Origin: Planctomycetota bacterium
GTDB taxonomy: Bacteria; Planctomycetota; UBA8108; UBA1146; JAKEFC01
Assembly: GCA_022616235.1 (NCBI GenBank)
Contig: JAKEFC010000281.1
Location: 1 to 39,485 of the forward strand
Length of the DNA stretch: 39,485 nt
Direction: 5' to 3'
Under the pieces are notes generated by a model, which saw only the letters and a program-made list of their open reading frames with translations, was not told where the DNA came from and did no database searches. Shown one piece after another: positions 1 to 8,481 of the stretch (positions within the stretch are counted from its first letter, which is position 1; every line of letters begins with the position of its first letter). A program made the position numbers and the translations under genes.

Positions 1-2
1 CA

Positions 3-1229
3 CGGAGTGCGATCGGCCTCGGCCTGCTCTACGCGGAGGCCGACGACTCGGCACGCGCGCTGGAATGGTTGGAGCGCGCCGTGAACACCGAGGGCGCATC
101 GCCGCGCTGGGTGCGGAACGCGGTCGCTCTCGCCGTGCGCTTCGACGAGGCGCGCATGGCGCCCGAATTGGAGCGCATCGAGACTCTGAAGTCGAAGGTC
201 GCCCGCCTCGCGACGGAGCACGAGCGGCTGCAAGCCGAGGTCGCGGCCCGCGACCAGGAGCTTGCGCGCATGCGCGAGCTGTACGTGCGATTCGACGCGA
301 AAGCGGCCGCGCCCGCGGCGGCGGCGGATGGCACGCTCCCGATCGTCGAATCGAGCGAAGCGGCGTTGCTGCTCGACCAGGTCAAGGAGGGAGCACGGGA
401 GGAAGCGCGGGCACGACTTCATTTCGCCCGGCTCTACATGGAACGCGGATTGGAGCACTACTGCTCCGGGCGCCATCTGCACGCGCTGAACGAAGCGAGG
501 AAAGCCCTCGACATCGACCCCGAGCGAGCGGACGCGCAGGACTTGAGCCGGCAGTGTCTCGCCGTCATCGCGGGAGCCGCCGGGGGGGATGCGCGCGCCG
601 CGACGTCGGGCGACGGCGCGAAGGTAGGCGACGCGGCGCAGAGCGGCGACGACAAGTACGCGCGCTTGTTGCACGTCGAGGGGATGAAAGCGCATTTGCA
701 CGAGGGACGCCGCCTCCACCGGCAGGGGAAGACGCCGCAGGCGCAAGAGAAGCTGGAGCGCGTTCTCAGCGACTTCGCGTGGGGTGCGTTTCGATTGACC
801 GACGAGGAGATCGTGACCGTGGTCGAGCCGGCGGAGCACTTACTGCGCAAGATCCTCGGAGAGCGCGGCGACATCGGCGAAGCGGCCCAATGGCGTGGGA
901 GGGAATCGGACTTGCTCGGCCGCTTGCGGGACGCATTCAAGAAGCGAGCCGCCCAGGAGATCGCATTCGAACGGCTCGACGCGCTGATCGAAGCGATGAA
1001 AGCCTCGCGCCCGGAGGAGGCGGAGGCGATCGCCGAAGCGGAGCTTACGCGCAGCTTGATCCTCGCGGGCGAGGCCGAAACACGCGGCGCGCCGGCCGAC
1101 GCCGAAACGGCGCTCAGAGACGTCGTCACGTTGATCGAGTTCTTTCCCGCGCTGGATGCCACCGGCGCCGTGGCCAAGGACGCAGAGCGGCGCCTGGCCG
1201 CCGCGGCCGCAGCGCTGAAGAAAGAGTAG
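3..1229 (+). CDS. TPR/coiled-coil protein, 5'-truncated by window edge
   Basis: The reading frame is open from base 3 through the TTG that the ORF track uses as its start, so this is the C-terminal 408 residues of a longer gene that begins outside the window. The visible part opens with TPR-like helices, followed by a heptad-rich segment (SKVARLATEHERLQAEV and onward, about residues 50-90) that should form a coiled coil. A second TPR-like pair follows (about residues 130-185, including HALNEARKALDIDPERAD), and then a long alanine/glutamate-rich helical tail. There is no membrane segment and no catalytic motif in what is visible. It ends at TAG and converges with the - strand gene at 1257 across a strong hairpin. 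A scaffold or adaptor role is likely from the repeats alone, but no specific function can be given. Confidence 0.75.
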   Translation, partial: RSAIGLGLLYAEADDSARALEWLERAVNTEGASPRWVRNAVALAVRFDEARMAPELERIETLKSKVARLATEHERLQAEVAARDQELARMRELYVRFDAKAAAPAAAADGTLPIVESSEAALLLDQVKEGAREEARARLHFARLYMERGLEHYCSGRHLHALNEARKALDIDPERADAQDLSRQCLAVIAGAAGGDARAATSGDGAKVGDAAQSGDDKYARLLHVEGMKAHLHEGRRLHRQGKTPQAQEKLERVLSDFAWGAFRLTDEEIVTVVEPAEHLLRKILGERGDIGEAAQWRGRESDLLGRLRDAFKKRAAQEIAFERLDALIEAMKASRPEEAEAIAEAELTRSLILAGEAETRGAPADAETALRDVVTLIEFFPALDATGAVAKDAERRLAAAAAALKKE

Positions 1230-1232
1230 CCT

Positions 1233-1256
1233 CGCCGGCGCCGCGTCGCGCCGGCG
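1233..1256. terminator. Bidirectional hairpin between convergent genes
   Basis: A perfect 9-bp inverted repeat, CGCCGGCGC / GCGCCGGCG, with a 6-nt loop (CGCGTC). It fills the 27-bp gap between the stop of the + strand TPR gene and the stop of the - strand gene at 1257. It is GC-only and lacks a clear T-tract on either side, so calling it an intrinsic terminator rests on its position and stem strength. Confidence 0.55.
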
Positions 1257-1943
1257 TCAGTTCTTCAGCCGGAGAGCAATGCGGTCGCCGCCTATGCGGA
1301 AGAGCTGGAGCCGGTCGAAGATCAGTTGCGCGCTCGGGCTCTTCGACTTCCAGTTCTGCATCGAGCGCAGAATATCCGCCGACTCCTCCGCACTGGCATC
1401 GTCGTATCGATACCAATCGCCGAAGTGGAACCGATGGAGCCGCAAGCCCGCCGCATCGCCCCCCTTGATCTCGCCGCTGCACGTGACGTCCAGATTGAAG
1501 TAGCGCCCCGCGATCGGAAACGGCGCGCTGTCGGGGGAGCGCAAGCTCATTTGCATCCGGAGCGTACCGTCGCCTGAGAATTCGCTCGCGAACTTGCTGC
1601 CGGCCGAGTTCGGATCCGCGTCGTATTGGCTCTGCACGAGCGCGCTCAGCTCCTGGGCGGTGAGCGTCACTTCTTCGCCGGCCGCGACGCGCTCGCACAG
1701 GCGCGCCGCTTCGCCGAGATCGTACGCGACGCGCTCGAACGGGAGCGGCTCCGGCATCGCGATGCGGGTGTAGAAGCTGTGGAGCACGTAGCCGACCAGC
1801 GCCGCGGCCAACAGGAACAATGCCGCGACGAAGATGCCGCACGTACACAAGGTCCAAAAGGGGCGCGGAGCCGCCGCGCCGAAATCAGTGCGGGAGTTAT
1901 CGTGCGATTGCTCTCCCGATTCGGAGCCGCCGAAGGCCGGCAT
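1257..1943 (-). CDS. Membrane-anchored protein of unknown function
   Basis: 228 residues. A short cytoplasmic N-terminus is followed by one hydrophobic helix (about residues 30-55, FVAALFLLAAALVGYVL), then an exported domain of about 170 residues. The exported part starts with a helix carrying a VTLTAQELSALV motif and continues as predicted beta strands. That helix resembles the L-T-E-L-N-A-L-L signature of membrane-anchored lipid-binding-like domains (YpmS/DUF2993 type), but the likeness is weak and only suggestive. The start lies 3 nt after the stop of the ArsM-like gene, so the two are almost certainly co-transcribed. No clear Shine-Dalgarno was found, which fits translation coupled to the upstream gene. 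Function unknown. Confidence 0.7.
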   Translation of the reverse strand: MPAFGGSESGEQSHDNSRTDFGAAAPRPFWTLCTCGIFVAALFLLAAALVGYVLHSFYTRIAMPEPLPFERVAYDLGEAARLCERVAAGEEVTLTAQELSALVQSQYDADPNSAGSKFASEFSGDGTLRMQMSLRSPDSAPFPIAGRYFNLDVTCSGEIKGGDAAGLRLHRFHFGDWYRYDDASAEESADILRSMQNWKSKSPSAQLIFDRLQLFRIGGDRIALRLKN

Positions 1944-1946
1944 CGA

Positions 1947-3221
1947 CTAGCAGCAGCCGCCGCCGGGGGTACAGGAGGAGCTTGCGGAGTTGAGTCCGCC
2001 GCTCCGCTCCCACTGCTTGCGCAGCGCGTCTGGAATGCGGCGCGCGGATGCGCCGGCAGGATTGCAGTCGAACGCGATCCGTTCCTCTTCGGAAGCGAGC
2101 GCTTCGCTGACCACGAAATGACCCGCGTAGGGGGGCGTGCTCAGCAGGCGCGCCGTCTTCTCGCAGACCGGCACGGCGGTGCCGCGCGGATATTCGTGGC
2201 CGTCGTCATCGTGAACCGATGCGAACGGACCGCGATAGAGCGCGCTGCGATAGGTCTCCCAGCACGGTCCCTCTTTCCCTTTGTACGCCGCGACCGTGAC
2301 GGAATTGAAGATGATCCCTTGCTCGTGGCGCCACAGGTAGGAACTCAGCTCCTCGATCCCGTAGAAGCCGGCTGCGACGAACGCATCGAGGAAGCGATCG
2401 CGGCGCAGCGCGCCCGCCATGCACCCGGTCCACAAGAATTCGTCGTGCTTCATCTCGGTGGGAACGTCTTCGGAGGCGACGATGTCCGAGATCACGGCGC
2501 GGCCGCCGCGCTTGAGCACGCGGTGCAGCTCTTGGAAGAGCTGCGCCTTGCTGGAGTCATCCACCAGATTCAACACGCAGTTCGAGACCACGAGGTCGAT
2601 GCTGTTCGAGGCGACGAGAGGCTGCTTCGCGAGTTCCGACTCGATCTCGTCCAGTTCCTGGTAGGAAGCCGGGCTCCTGCCGCGAACCAATTCCGCGAGG
2701 CGATCGAGGTCCCACCGCAAGTTCTCGATGTGGCCGCGGCGAAATTCGACGTTGGGCTGCCGGTACCCGAGCGCGCTCGTCACCTCGCCGACCGCTCCCC
2801 GCGCCAGCGCGAGCATCTGCGGCGTCTTGTCGACTCCGACCACGCTGCCGTCCGCGCCGACTTTGCGCGCGATCATGAAGCAGTGCTTCCCGGATCCGGA
2901 TCCGAGGTCGAGAACTGTTTCCCCCTCGCGCGCGTAGCGCGTGGGATCTCCGCAGCCGTAATCGACGTCCAGGATGCGTTGGGGTACGTGCGAGAGATCG
3001 ACGCCGGCATAGTCGACGGGAGTGCAAAGGCAAGCTTCCGGGCTTCGCGCCGCCGCGCCGTAGCGGCGCTGCTCGCGATCCTCCCGTTCGAGCTCGCCGA
3101 TCACGGCCAACAGCCGGTTCAGGTGCGCGACGCGCGCGGGTTCTAGCTGCAAGAATCCTCGCGCCGGCGCTTGAGTCGAGGCCGGCGCTGGCGGCGCTGG
3201 CGGAAGCTTCGCTGGGACCAT
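1947..3221 (-). CDS. arsM: ArsM-like arsenite S-adenosylmethyltransferase
   Basis: 424 residues. The class I SAM-methyltransferase core is plain: motif I VLDLGSGSGKHCF (about residues 103-115), the acidic residue in VVGVDKTPQM, and the post-motif region VVSNCVLNLVDD. The three cysteines that bind As(III) in characterised ArsM enzymes have counterparts here, in YGCGDPT just before motif I, in SNCVLNL, and in TGCMAGAL. The protein ends in a cysteine cluster, CTPGGGCC, as many ArsM proteins do. Expected reaction: stepwise SAM-dependent methylation of arsenite in the cytoplasm. The N-terminus carries a proline/alanine-rich extension of about 35 residues. The start is supported by a strong Shine-Dalgarno (GGGGAGGT, 3 nt before ATG). 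A related thiol- or selenium-directed methyltransferase is the main alternative. No arsR, arsB or arsC is nearby. Confidence 0.72.
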   Translation of the reverse strand: MVPAKLPPAPPAPASTQAPARGFLQLEPARVAHLNRLLAVIGELEREDREQRRYGAAARSPEACLCTPVDYAGVDLSHVPQRILDVDYGCGDPTRYAREGETVLDLGSGSGKHCFMIARKVGADGSVVGVDKTPQMLALARGAVGEVTSALGYRQPNVEFRRGHIENLRWDLDRLAELVRGRSPASYQELDEIESELAKQPLVASNSIDLVVSNCVLNLVDDSSKAQLFQELHRVLKRGGRAVISDIVASEDVPTEMKHDEFLWTGCMAGALRRDRFLDAFVAAGFYGIEELSSYLWRHEQGIIFNSVTVAAYKGKEGPCWETYRSALYRGPFASVHDDDGHEYPRGTAVPVCEKTARLLSTPPYAGHFVVSEALASEEERIAFDCNPAGASARRIPDALRKQWERSGGLNSASSSCTPGGGCC

Positions 3222-3258
3222 TCGACCTCCCCTGTAGTCCGGAACTTTTCACGCGATA

Positions 3259-3273
3259 CCTCGTCCCACGAGG
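3259..3273. promoter_or_regulatory. Palindrome in arsM leader, possible operator
   Basis: CCTCGT-CCC-ACGAGG is a perfect 6+6 inverted repeat with a 3-bp centre, 38 bp upstream of the arsM-like start. It lies in the 248-bp divergent region shared with the glutamate dehydrogenase gene. Its size suits a dimeric repressor site or a small leader hairpin. It does not resemble the usual ArsR operator. The rest of the 3222-3469 region holds the two ribosome binding sites but no convincing -35/-10 pair. Confidence 0.3.
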
Positions 3274-3469
3274 AGCGCAACTGTTATCGCATGGCGCTCG
3301 AATCATAGCCGCAGCCTCGCGCGGGCCACAAGGCGGCCGTTGCCGCGATGAGAGGAGTCGCGGAGCGGCCGCCGCCGGGGCGAGACGCCGGTAGACAGCC
3401 GCGTAGGGGCGGTGCTAACCTGCCGCGCCGCCATCATTGCGATACATTTGCGCGAGAAGGTGCCGCGAA

Positions 3470-6400
3470 ATGGAGGAACGACCGGGGAGAAGCGAGCGCG
3501 CCGCGGCGAGCGGCGCGACGTTGGAGGTCGGGTCGTTGCCATCTCCCGAGTTGTTCACCGCCTATCGCGCGCGGATTTTCGAGAGTTGCGATGAGCGATT
3601 TCGCGAGAGCCACGACGCGGCCACGCTCGATCGGTCCCTCGCCGAGAGCTTTGCATCGTTCCGTGTGAGGAAGCGGGGCGCGCTCATCGTGCGCGCGACC
3701 GCCGGCGCCAGCCTGAGTTCGAGCGACGAGCCGCGCGCCTTGCTGGAAGTCGTGATGGAAGACCAAGCTTTCATCATCGACACCATCCAGCTATTCTTCG
3801 ACGATTCCGGCGTTCGCGTGCACTGTTCCCTAGTGCTCACCGCCGCGGTGGAACGCGACCGCTCCGGCCGCCTCCTGGCGCTCGGCGCCGCGGAGGCGGG
3901 GGAGCGCCGCGAAATCCTGGCGCGTTTCGAACTGGCGGCAACCCCCACTCCCGACTTCCTGAGCGAGATCGAGCGCGGCGTTCGCTCCCGACTCGAGATC
4001 GCGGGGGAAGCCGTCCGTGATTTCAAGAAAATGAAGTCCGTACTGCGCGCTGTCGGCCGCTCGACCGTTCCCCGCAAGAAGGCGGGGGGCAAAGCGGCCT
4101 CCGCTTCCTTCGCGGAGACGCGGGACCTGATCGAGTGGCTCCTCGAAGACAACTTCGTGCTGATGGGGGTCTCTTTCATCGCCGGCGCTGCCGGAGGGAC
4201 GCCCGCGACCGACGCGGCGCGAAGGCTCGGGCACGCTTTCGCGCACGACGAGGATGATGACCGAGCGGCGCGCCAGAGCGCGCTCCTCGGGGAGAGCGAC
4301 GATGGCTTCGCGAGCGGGATCGCCATCTTCAAGGGGGTCGAAGAGTCGCCGATCCATCGCGCGGGAAAGTTGGACCACGTGCTCCTGCGGCGGCCGGCGG
4401 GGCGCGGCGAGCCGGAGGGCGTGCTGCACGTTCGCGGCCTGTTCACCTTTCAAGCCACGCAGACTCCGGGCGCGCAGATACCGCTCATTCGCCGCAAGCT
4501 CGAGGGGCTGCTCGACCGCCCTGACGCGGCCCAGAATCCTCTGCTCGAGAAGAGCTATACGAGCGCTTTCAACACGATCCCGATCGAATTCCTGTTCGAA
4601 GCGCGGGCGGAAGAGATCGCAGCGATCGCGCAGATGATCCTCGAAGCGGACAAGGATCAGGAGATCCGGACGCATTTCTTCGCGGACCGCGGCCGCCGGA
4701 GGGGCGTTTTCTTTCTCGCCATCCCGCGCCAGTGGTATTCCGAAGAGCTGCGTTCGCGCACCGCTGGCGTCTTGGAGGAAGCGCTGCGCGTTGCGCGCGC
4801 GGAATCGCGCGTTCAATTCGGCAAGGGCGAAGTCGTACTCTTGACATTTTTCCTCTTCGCGCCCGCGGGGCTCGCCGATTGCCCTCCGGAGACGCTGGCG
4901 GAACGCGTGCGCGCGGTCGTCGGAGCATGGGAAGAGCGCTTCGCGCGCCAACTCGAAGGCACGCTGGGTGCCGATGCGGCACGAGACCTCCTCGAGCGCT
5001 ACAGCCGTGCGTTCCCCACGGAGTACCAAGTGCTGCACACTCCCGCCGAAGCGCTGAACGACGTACTCAAGTTGGAGACGGTGCGCGGCCCGCGCGCGCG
5101 CGGAATCGCGTTCGAGCAGCTCTATGGCGAGCGGGACAAGCAGCAGAAGACGGCGCGTCTGCGGATCTATCTGCGGCGCCACGTGTACCTATCGCGGATC
5201 TTGCCGATTCTCGACAACTTCGGGCTGCAAGTGATCGATCAGACGGCTTTTCGCATCGAGCCCGCCGGCCAGGATGCGCTGTTCATGGAGAGTTTCCGGA
5301 TTGCCGGCGTGGAAGGGGAAGGGCATCCGCTGGTGGTACGCAAGGCGGCGATCATCGAAGCGCTCGAGGTCGTATTCGCCCGCCACGCACCCAACGATCT
5401 CTTGAATCGCCTCATCGCGGACACGGGGCTCGATTGGCGCGACGTCGACTTATTGCGCGCCTACGGGAACTACCTCCGGCAATTGAACATACTCCAGACG
5501 CTGGCGTTCATGTCGAACACCTACCGCCAGAACGGGGCGATCACCCGGCTCCTCATCGAATACTACCGGGTCCGCTTCGATCCCGGGCTGGATCTCGCGA
5601 TCGAGCAACGCGCGAGCGATTGCAGCCGGATCAAGGAGCGTATCGTCGCCGCACTTCACGCCGTGCCATCGAGCGCGCAGGACAGCTTCTTGCGCCAAAT
5701 CCTGAGCCTGTTCGAGGCGACGCTCCGCACGACGCGCTTCCAGGTGAAGAACGCGCGCAATCACTACATCGCATTCAAGGTCGATCCGCGCGCCCTCCGC
5801 GCCGGCAGCGAGCCGAAGCCATGGCGCGAGATCTACGTGCATCACCACGGCATGGAGGGAATTCACCTGCGCGGCGGCCAGCTCGCGCGGGGAGGCATCC
5901 GGTGGTCGGACCGCATCAACGACTATCGCGAAGAGGTCTTGGGCCTGATGCGGACCCAGATGGTGAAGAATGTCTTGATCGTGCCGGTCGGCGCCAAGGG
6001 CGGCTTCATCGTTCGCCGCCCGGCGGCGGCTCCCGATCTGCTCGCGCGCCAGGGTGAAGACTATTACCGCGTGTTCATCAACGCGCTCCTCGACCTCACC
6101 GACAACCACGCCGGCGGCGCGATCTCCCATCCGCCGGGGGTCGTCTGCTACGACAAGGAGGATCCGTATCTGGTCGTGGCAGCGGACAAAGGCACGGCGC
6201 GTTTCTCGAACACCGCGAACGAAGTCGCGAAGGCGCGCGGATTTTGGCTCGGAGACGCGTTCGCGTCGGGCGGCTCCAACGGTTACGACCACAAGGCGCT
6301 CGCGATCACAGCGCGCGGCGCGTGGGAGTGCGCGCAGCGGCACTTTCGCGAGTTGGGGATCGATGTCGAGCGCAACGCCATATCGGTCGCCGGCATCGGC

Positions 6401-8287
6401 GACATGGGAGGGGACGTATTCGGCAACGGGATGCTGCAGTCGCGTAACATGCGGCTGTTGGCCGCATTCAATCACGTCCACATATTCATCGATCCTGCCC
6501 CCGATCCCGCGGCTTCCTATCGCGAGCGGGAGCGGCTCTTCCGGTTGCCGCGATCGACTTGGGCCGACTACGACCGCAAAGTCCTCTCTGCGGGCGGCGG
6601 CGTATTCGGCCGCCAAGACAAGTACATCCGCCTGAGCGCCGAGGCGTGCCGCTTGCTAGGGCTCGAGGCGGGGGATCTTTCGCCGCAAGCGGTGATCTCC
6701 GCGATTCTCGCGCTCGAAGTCGATCTCCTGTGGAACGGGGGGATCGGCACCTACATCAAGGAAACCAACGAAGACAACCGCGACGTCGGCGATTTCGCGA
6801 ACGAGGGAGTGCGCATCAATGCCGCCCGCGTTCGCGCGAAGGTGATCATCGAGGGAGGCAATCTCGGCGTGACGCAGGCGGGGCGCGTCGAATTCTCCCT
6901 GCGCGGCGGCTGCATCAATACCGACTTCATCGACAACTCGGGGGGAGTCGACTGCTCCGACCACGAGGTGAATCTGAAGATCTTGCTCGCGGGAGAGGTC
7001 GCGGCGGCGCGCCTGCCCATTCCCGAGCGGAACGCGCTCTTGCAGCGCCTCAGCGAGGACGTCTGCCGGGCGGTGCTCCGCAACAGCCGCGCCAACGCGC
7101 TCATGCTGTCCTTGGACGTGATGCGAAGCCGGAGCGATCTATTCTCCTTCGAGCGACTCATCAAAGTGCTGGAGGATCGCGGGCTCGTCCAGCGCGACCG
7201 CGACGAGCTGCCGACATTGGACCAGCTCGTCACGCGCGCCGGCGGCAAGAAAGGCATGACGCGGCCGGAACTGGCGCTCTTGAGCGCCTGCGCGAAGATG
7301 CACATCAAGCGGCGGCTCCTCGACGTCTCGGCGGCGTCGCTCCCGCGCTTGGAGCGCTACCTGCGCGAGTACTTTCCAGCGGAGGTCGTCGAGCTTTACG
7401 GCGGCATCCTCACCGATCACCTCCTTGCGCGACAAATCGGAGTCACCGTACTCGCGAACGCGATCTTCCAGCACGCGGGAGCGTGTTTCTTCTTCGACGT
7501 AGAGAGGGAGACGGGCGCCGAATTGGACCAGATCGTGCGCGCGTACCATCTCGCCGATGAGATCTTCGCCTGTCGCGAGATACGGCGAAGGGTCCTCGCC
7601 CTGGATGCGGGCGTCCCGAGCGAAGCGCAGTATCGCGCGCTCCTCGCGGTAGAGGACGCGGTGCGAAAGACGGTGGCGTGGCTCCTGAGCGGCAGCGAGC
7701 GGGGCCGCCTGGATCGCATCGAACGAGAGAGCCGAGAATACGTTTCGATGCTCGCGATGTACGAGCGCGAGCTGCCGGAAGGGCTGTCCAGCTCCGAGCG
7801 CACGCGCTTCCTGCAGGTGACCGAGCAGTACCGAGCGGCGGCATTCGGCGAGGAGCTGGCGCAAAAGATTGCTCGCGTCGGCTACGCGACGGCGGGGCTC
7901 CGGATCTCCGACATCGCGCATCGCCTCGGCGCGCGGATCGCGGACGTGACGAAGCTCTACTTCCAGGCGGGGCAGGTCACGCAGATCCTGCCCCTGATCC
8001 GCAAGTGCGACGACAAGTTCTTCACCGGGCGTTGGGAGACGCTGGCGCTGCGAATCACGCGCAACTCGATGCTCGATGCGCTTTGGGGCCTCACGAGCCG
8101 GCTCGTCGAGCGATTGGGAGCGGGAGAGGGCGACGCCTGGGTGGAGCGCGGGCTCGATCTGCTCCGCAGCCGGCCCTTCTTCGACGAGTTGAAGGCGGAC
8201 ATCGCTCGCCTCGGGAGCGAAGAGGAGCTTACGATCGCGACGCTGCAAGTGATGAGTTCTCGCGTGCAGCGCGTACAGCTCGGGTAG
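3470..8287 (+). CDS. gdhB: NAD-specific glutamate dehydrogenase, large (180 kDa) class
   Basis: About 1,605 residues, the usual size of the large NAD-GDH class, which oxidatively deaminates glutamate to 2-oxoglutarate and ammonia. The catalytic half carries the family's long conserved blocks: GGIRWSDR, REEVLGLMRTQMVKN, VPVGAKGGF, AADKGTARFSNTANEVA, GGSNGYDHK, then the NAD-binding VAGIGDMGGDVFGNGM and the HIFIDPAPD stretch. A further substrate/cofactor segment includes ELDLLWNGGIGTY-like sequence and VIIEGGNLG. The N-terminal ~700 residues are the regulatory ACT-like region of this class, and the C-terminal ~450 are its helical domain. The ORF track starts at a TTG at 3437, but the ATG at 3470 with GAGAAGG about 9 nt upstream is preferred. 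The gene stands alone on its strand. The enzyme normally links amino-acid catabolism to the TCA cycle. Confidence 0.95.
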   Translation: MEERPGRSERAAASGATLEVGSLPSPELFTAYRARIFESCDERFRESHDAATLDRSLAESFASFRVRKRGALIVRATAGASLSSSDEPRALLEVVMEDQAFIIDTIQLFFDDSGVRVHCSLVLTAAVERDRSGRLLALGAAEAGERREILARFELAATPTPDFLSEIERGVRSRLEIAGEAVRDFKKMKSVLRAVGRSTVPRKKAGGKAASASFAETRDLIEWLLEDNFVLMGVSFIAGAAGGTPATDAARRLGHAFAHDEDDDRAARQSALLGESDDGFASGIAIFKGVEESPIHRAGKLDHVLLRRPAGRGEPEGVLHVRGLFTFQATQTPGAQIPLIRRKLEGLLDRPDAAQNPLLEKSYTSAFNTIPIEFLFEARAEEIAAIAQMILEADKDQEIRTHFFADRGRRRGVFFLAIPRQWYSEELRSRTAGVLEEALRVARAESRVQFGKGEVVLLTFFLFAPAGLADCPPETLAERVRAVVGAWEERFARQLEGTLGADAARDLLERYSRAFPTEYQVLHTPAEALNDVLKLETVRGPRARGIAFEQLYGERDKQQKTARLRIYLRRHVYLSRILPILDNFGLQVIDQTAFRIEPAGQDALFMESFRIAGVEGEGHPLVVRKAAIIEALEVVFARHAPNDLLNRLIADTGLDWRDVDLLRAYGNYLRQLNILQTLAFMSNTYRQNGAITRLLIEYYRVRFDPGLDLAIEQRASDCSRIKERIVAALHAVPSSAQDSFLRQILSLFEATLRTTRFQVKNARNHYIAFKVDPRALRAGSEPKPWREIYVHHHGMEGIHLRGGQLARGGIRWSDRINDYREEVLGLMRTQMVKNVLIVPVGAKGGFIVRRPAAAPDLLARQGEDYYRVFINALLDLTDNHAGGAISHPPGVVCYDKEDPYLVVAADKGTARFSNTANEVAKARGFWLGDAFASGGSNGYDHKALAITARGAWECAQRHFRELGIDVERNAISVAGIGDMGGDVFGNGMLQSRNMRLLAAFNHVHIFIDPAPDPAASYRERERLFRLPRSTWADYDRKVLSAGGGVFGRQDKYIRLSAEACRLLGLEAGDLSPQAVISAILALEVDLLWNGGIGTYIKETNEDNRDVGDFANEGVRINAARVRAKVIIEGGNLGVTQAGRVEFSLRGGCINTDFIDNSGGVDCSDHEVNLKILLAGEVAAARLPIPERNALLQRLSEDVCRAVLRNSRANALMLSLDVMRSRSDLFSFERLIKVLEDRGLVQRDRDELPTLDQLVTRAGGKKGMTRPELALLSACAKMHIKRRLLDVSAASLPRLERYLREYFPAEVVELYGGILTDHLLARQIGVTVLANAIFQHAGACFFFDVERETGAELDQIVRAYHLADEIFACREIRRRVLALDAGVPSEAQYRALLAVEDAVRKTVAWLLSGSERGRLDRIERESREYVSMLAMYERELPEGLSSSERTRFLQVTEQYRAAAFGEELAQKIARVGYATAGLRISDIAHRLGARIADVTKLYFQAGQVTQILPLIRKCDDKFFTGRWETLALRITRNSMLDALWGLTSRLVERLGAGEGDAWVERGLDLLRSRPFFDELKADIARLGSEEELTIATLQVMSSRVQRVQLG

Positions 8288-8306
8288 CCGTAGGCTCGGA
8301 CGGCGT

Positions 8307-8481
8307 AGAGCCTGTCCAAGAACTTCTCCTGGCTTCGGTCGGCTGCGAGGCGCGCCCACGGCGTCGAGCCTCATCGCCGTGTTTCTCCATCAATACGACT
8401 CTTCGGCTCTCCTTGCGCGCGCGCCTCTCGCTCGACCCCGAATACTCCAGGGGATGGCCAACGGAGAAGTTATTTGGCTCT
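8307..8481. repeat. Dispersed palindromic intergenic element, copy A
   Basis: About 175 bp between the convergent gdh and mlaD genes. The ends are inverted repeats: AGAGCC plus CCAAGAACTTCTCC on the left match GGAGAAGTTATTTGG plus GGCTCT on the right, with a 9-bp perfect core (AACTTCTCC/GGAGAAGTT). The interior shares ordered blocks with copies B and C: CTGGCTTCGGTCGGCTGCGA, GCGTCGAGCC, TTTCTCCATCAATACGA, CTCTCCTTGCG. GTCGAGC and GCTCGAC form a second, internal inverted pair. The right arm touches the mlaD stop codon. In this position it could act as a bidirectional terminator. It could also be a MITE-like relic. Confidence 0.7.

Noticed and set aside
3222-3469. Possible riboswitch or promoter pair in the arsM/gdh divergent gap
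   Set aside because: No glycine- or other riboswitch core was recognisable, and no -35/-10 pair at proper spacing was convincing on either strand. Only the palindrome at 3259 was kept.
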